Assembly: GCF_031177825.1 (NCBI RefSeq)
Contig: NZ_JAPSKE010000006.1
Span: forward strand, 1 to 64,000
Origin: Paenibacillus sp.
Lineage (GTDB): Bacteria; Bacillota; Bacilli; Paenibacillales; YIM-B00363
Reading direction: 5' to 3'
DNA: 64,000 nt
The stretch's first letter is position 1; each line of letters starts with the position of its first letter. Shown here piece after piece: positions 62,471-64,000 of the stretch. Below the pieces are notes generated by a model. It saw only the letters and a program-made list of their open reading frames with translations. It was not told the origin of the DNA and made no database searches. Position numbers and translations under genes: made by a program.

Positions 62471-64000
62471 AAAGGATGACTAAACTACTGCTGATTCATT
62501 GGCACTATTTCGTACATGAACTGATCGAGTTCGAAAAAGTGAATTTTCTGACCGGCAAAAATGCCTCTGGAAAATCGACAATCATGGATGCGCTTCAGTT
62601 ATTGCTATTGGCCGATACGAGTGGCAGTTTCTTTAACAAAGCTGCTAGCGGACGCGGGAATCGAACTTTGAGCGGGTATTTACGTGGCGAATTGGGGGAT
62701 GATGAGAACTCTGGTTTCAAATACCTACGAGACGGTCGTTTTACAAGTTATATTGCAATAGAGTTTTATGATGAGGAAAAGAAGAAATATTTTACTGCTG
62801 GGTGTTGCTTTGATACCTACTCGGAAAATGACATGCAAAAACTGTTCTTCCGATTTGATGGATCCATACCGTCCAATGCACTCGTCGTTAACCGAAAACC
62901 GATGGATATTACAGCTCTTAGGACTTATATCAAGGAAAAATATACAGGACATAGCTATACCACTGATGTAAACCGGGACTTCAGGAATGATCTGTATGGA
63001 AAACTAGGTGGATTGCGTGATCGCTTCGGGCAACTGTTGAAAAAAGCTGTTTCGTTTAATCCGGATGTGGACATCCAGCAGTTTATTTCCGAATTCGTAT
63101 GCGATACGCAGCAAACCGTCGATGTCAGCCGTATGCAAGAGAATATTAGAAGTTATAAAAGATTGGAACAAGAAGCCGATGTACTTAAAGATCGTATTGC
63201 CTTGCTTGATCAAATTGTTACTGCTCATCAAAGTTTTGTAACTCACCAACAAAATGAAATGCTCTATTCTTATTTAGTTGACCGTGCTCGGGCTGATATC
63301 AAAATGATGGCCCTTGAAGTTGAAAAGAATAAAGCAGCAGAATATACAGCGCAGGTTTTCGCTCTGAACGGTACATTGGAAGCGGAAAATGAACGGCAAA
63401 TATTAATGCAGGAAAAACGTGATATTTTACAAGCACAATATCTAAATAATGAGCAGACTCAAACCTTGAAACATCTTCAGGCGCAGATTGAAGAAAAAGA
63501 ACTACGAAAAGACGAACTACAGAATGAATATGACAGGACCTCGGCAATGCTTGCAAAATGCGTGGCGTCGTGGCGTATAAATTTGAGTGGAATGATTCGG
63601 AAGATAGATGAAATCGATATTTCTTCTCTGAACCCTTTATTGACTACTCGTATTCATGATTTGGTTGCTGAAGTACAAGAATTCTTTGTCAATTTTGAAA
63701 CAATCGGCAATAGTGATGCTGAAGCTATTTTGTCAGTTGGTGAGGAAGGGCTTATCCATATCGCAGAAGCTGCGGATGCAATGCGAATAGAGTCCGGTGG
63801 ACTCGTTTCCCGTTTTTCCGAAGAACAGCAGAAGATTGCTGATGAACGAAAAATGTTACAGACAGAGCTGCAATCCCTTGAGAGCGGCGTGTATCGCTTC
63901 CCGCAGGATGTTTTGGATCTCAAGGAAGCGGTATCAGGGCGATTACGTGCTAAAACGGGGACAACTGTCAAAGTCGTCATCGTGGCGGAAGCGGCGGAAA
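62467..64000 (+). CDS. jetC: Wadjet system SMC-like ATPase JetC (3' end outside window)
   Basis: At least 511 residues; the frame is open to the right edge. Walker A GKNASGKST (30-38) follows LIHWHYFVHELIEFEKVNFLTG, the MukB/JetC-type head. From about residue 220 a long coiled coil with few prolines begins. Full JetC proteins are about 1,100 residues, so the second coil, signature and Walker B lie outside, as presumably does jetD, the nuclease. ATG overlaps the jetB stop. Confidence 0.88.
   Translation, partial: MKRMTKLLLIHWHYFVHELIEFEKVNFLTGKNASGKSTIMDALQLLLLADTSGSFFNKAASGRGNRTLSGYLRGELGDDENSGFKYLRDGRFTSYIAIEFYDEEKKKYFTAGCCFDTYSENDMQKLFFRFDGSIPSNALVVNRKPMDITALRTYIKEKYTGHSYTTDVNRDFRNDLYGKLGGLRDRFGQLLKKAVSFNPDVDIQQFISEFVCDTQQTVDVSRMQENIRSYKRLEQEADVLKDRIALLDQIVTAHQSFVTHQQNEMLYSYLVDRARADIKMMALEVEKNKAAEYTAQVFALNGTLEAENERQILMQEKRDILQAQYLNNEQTQTLKHLQAQIEEKELRKDELQNEYDRTSAMLAKCVASWRINLSGMIRKIDEIDISSLNPLLTTRIHDLVAEVQEFFVNFETIGNSDAEAILSVGEEGLIHIAEAADAMRIESGGLVSRFSEEQQKIADERKMLQTELQSLESGVYRFPQDVLDLKEAVSGRLRAKTGTTVKVVIVAEAAE

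Overview
The window looks like chromosomal DNA of a high-GC, spore-forming Firmicute of the Paenibacillaceae (Paenibacillus/Cohnella type). The evidence is strong AGGAGG ribosome binding sites, many lipobox signal peptides, YesM/YesN-type kinase and AraC-type response regulator, SLH and CBM66 modules, and paired MalF/MalG-like permeases next to DUF5696, NHL and YIP1 proteins. No rRNA, tRNA or CRISPR array was seen. This is a family-level inference from gene content; no database was searched.

Bases 1-32,510 are a carbohydrate-use region read entirely on the + strand. It opens with the tail of one operon (3' end of a DUF5696 gene, two permeases, a GH76 lipoprotein) and, after a terminator, a decayed chemoreceptor relic. 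Then comes a fructan (levan/inulin) locus: a secreted 1415-residue levanase with four CBM66-like modules, an orphan solute-binding protein with a sensor kinase/response regulator pair, a second exported GH32 enzyme, and a long transport operon. That operon has a CBM-fused binding protein, two permeases, an NHL/TPR protein, a YIP1 protein, DUF5696, two more permeases and a second binding protein. It ends with two GH32 enzymes lacking signal peptides and a ROK fructokinase. The logic is: cleave fructan outside, import short products, finish hydrolysis inside, phosphorylate fructose. No transporter ATPase is present, so a shared MsmX-type ATPase elsewhere is assumed.

Bases 32,511-47,820 hold a beta-helix protein, a small lipoprotein and a tight six-gene operon (34,472-44,511). 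The operon encodes a BREX-BrxD-like P-loop ATPase, two membrane proteins and three different dynamin-like GTPases. It is bracketed by a diverged direct repeat (3' end of the lipoprotein gene plus its terminator region), and is the best candidate here for an undescribed, possibly antiviral, system. Behind it lie relics (lipoprotein copy, UPF0158 protein), a small membrane protein, an FG-GAP-like protein and an Rpn/PD-(D/E)XK nuclease.

Bases 47,822-53,679 are one surface-protein gene (Asp-box repeats, Ig-like domains, three SLH domains; minus strand) split by a 3,412-bp element with 26-bp inverted ends and a 5-bp target duplication. The element carries a DHA2-type efflux pump, its ArsR-family regulator with two palindromic operators, and a frameshifted SDR oxidoreductase, but no transposase. 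Removing it restores the reading frame exactly.

Bases 53,680-64,000 hold a frameshifted copy of the small membrane protein, a fosmidomycin-resistance-type MFS pump, a membrane-anchored Mrr-like nuclease, a 41-residue membrane peptide, a heavily decayed PLD/DEAH-helicase/DUF3427 gene and then, with an abrupt fall in GC, the first three genes of a type I Wadjet (JetABC) anti-plasmid system running off the right edge. From about 34 kb onward the window reads as a defence and mobile-DNA island beside the sugar locus.
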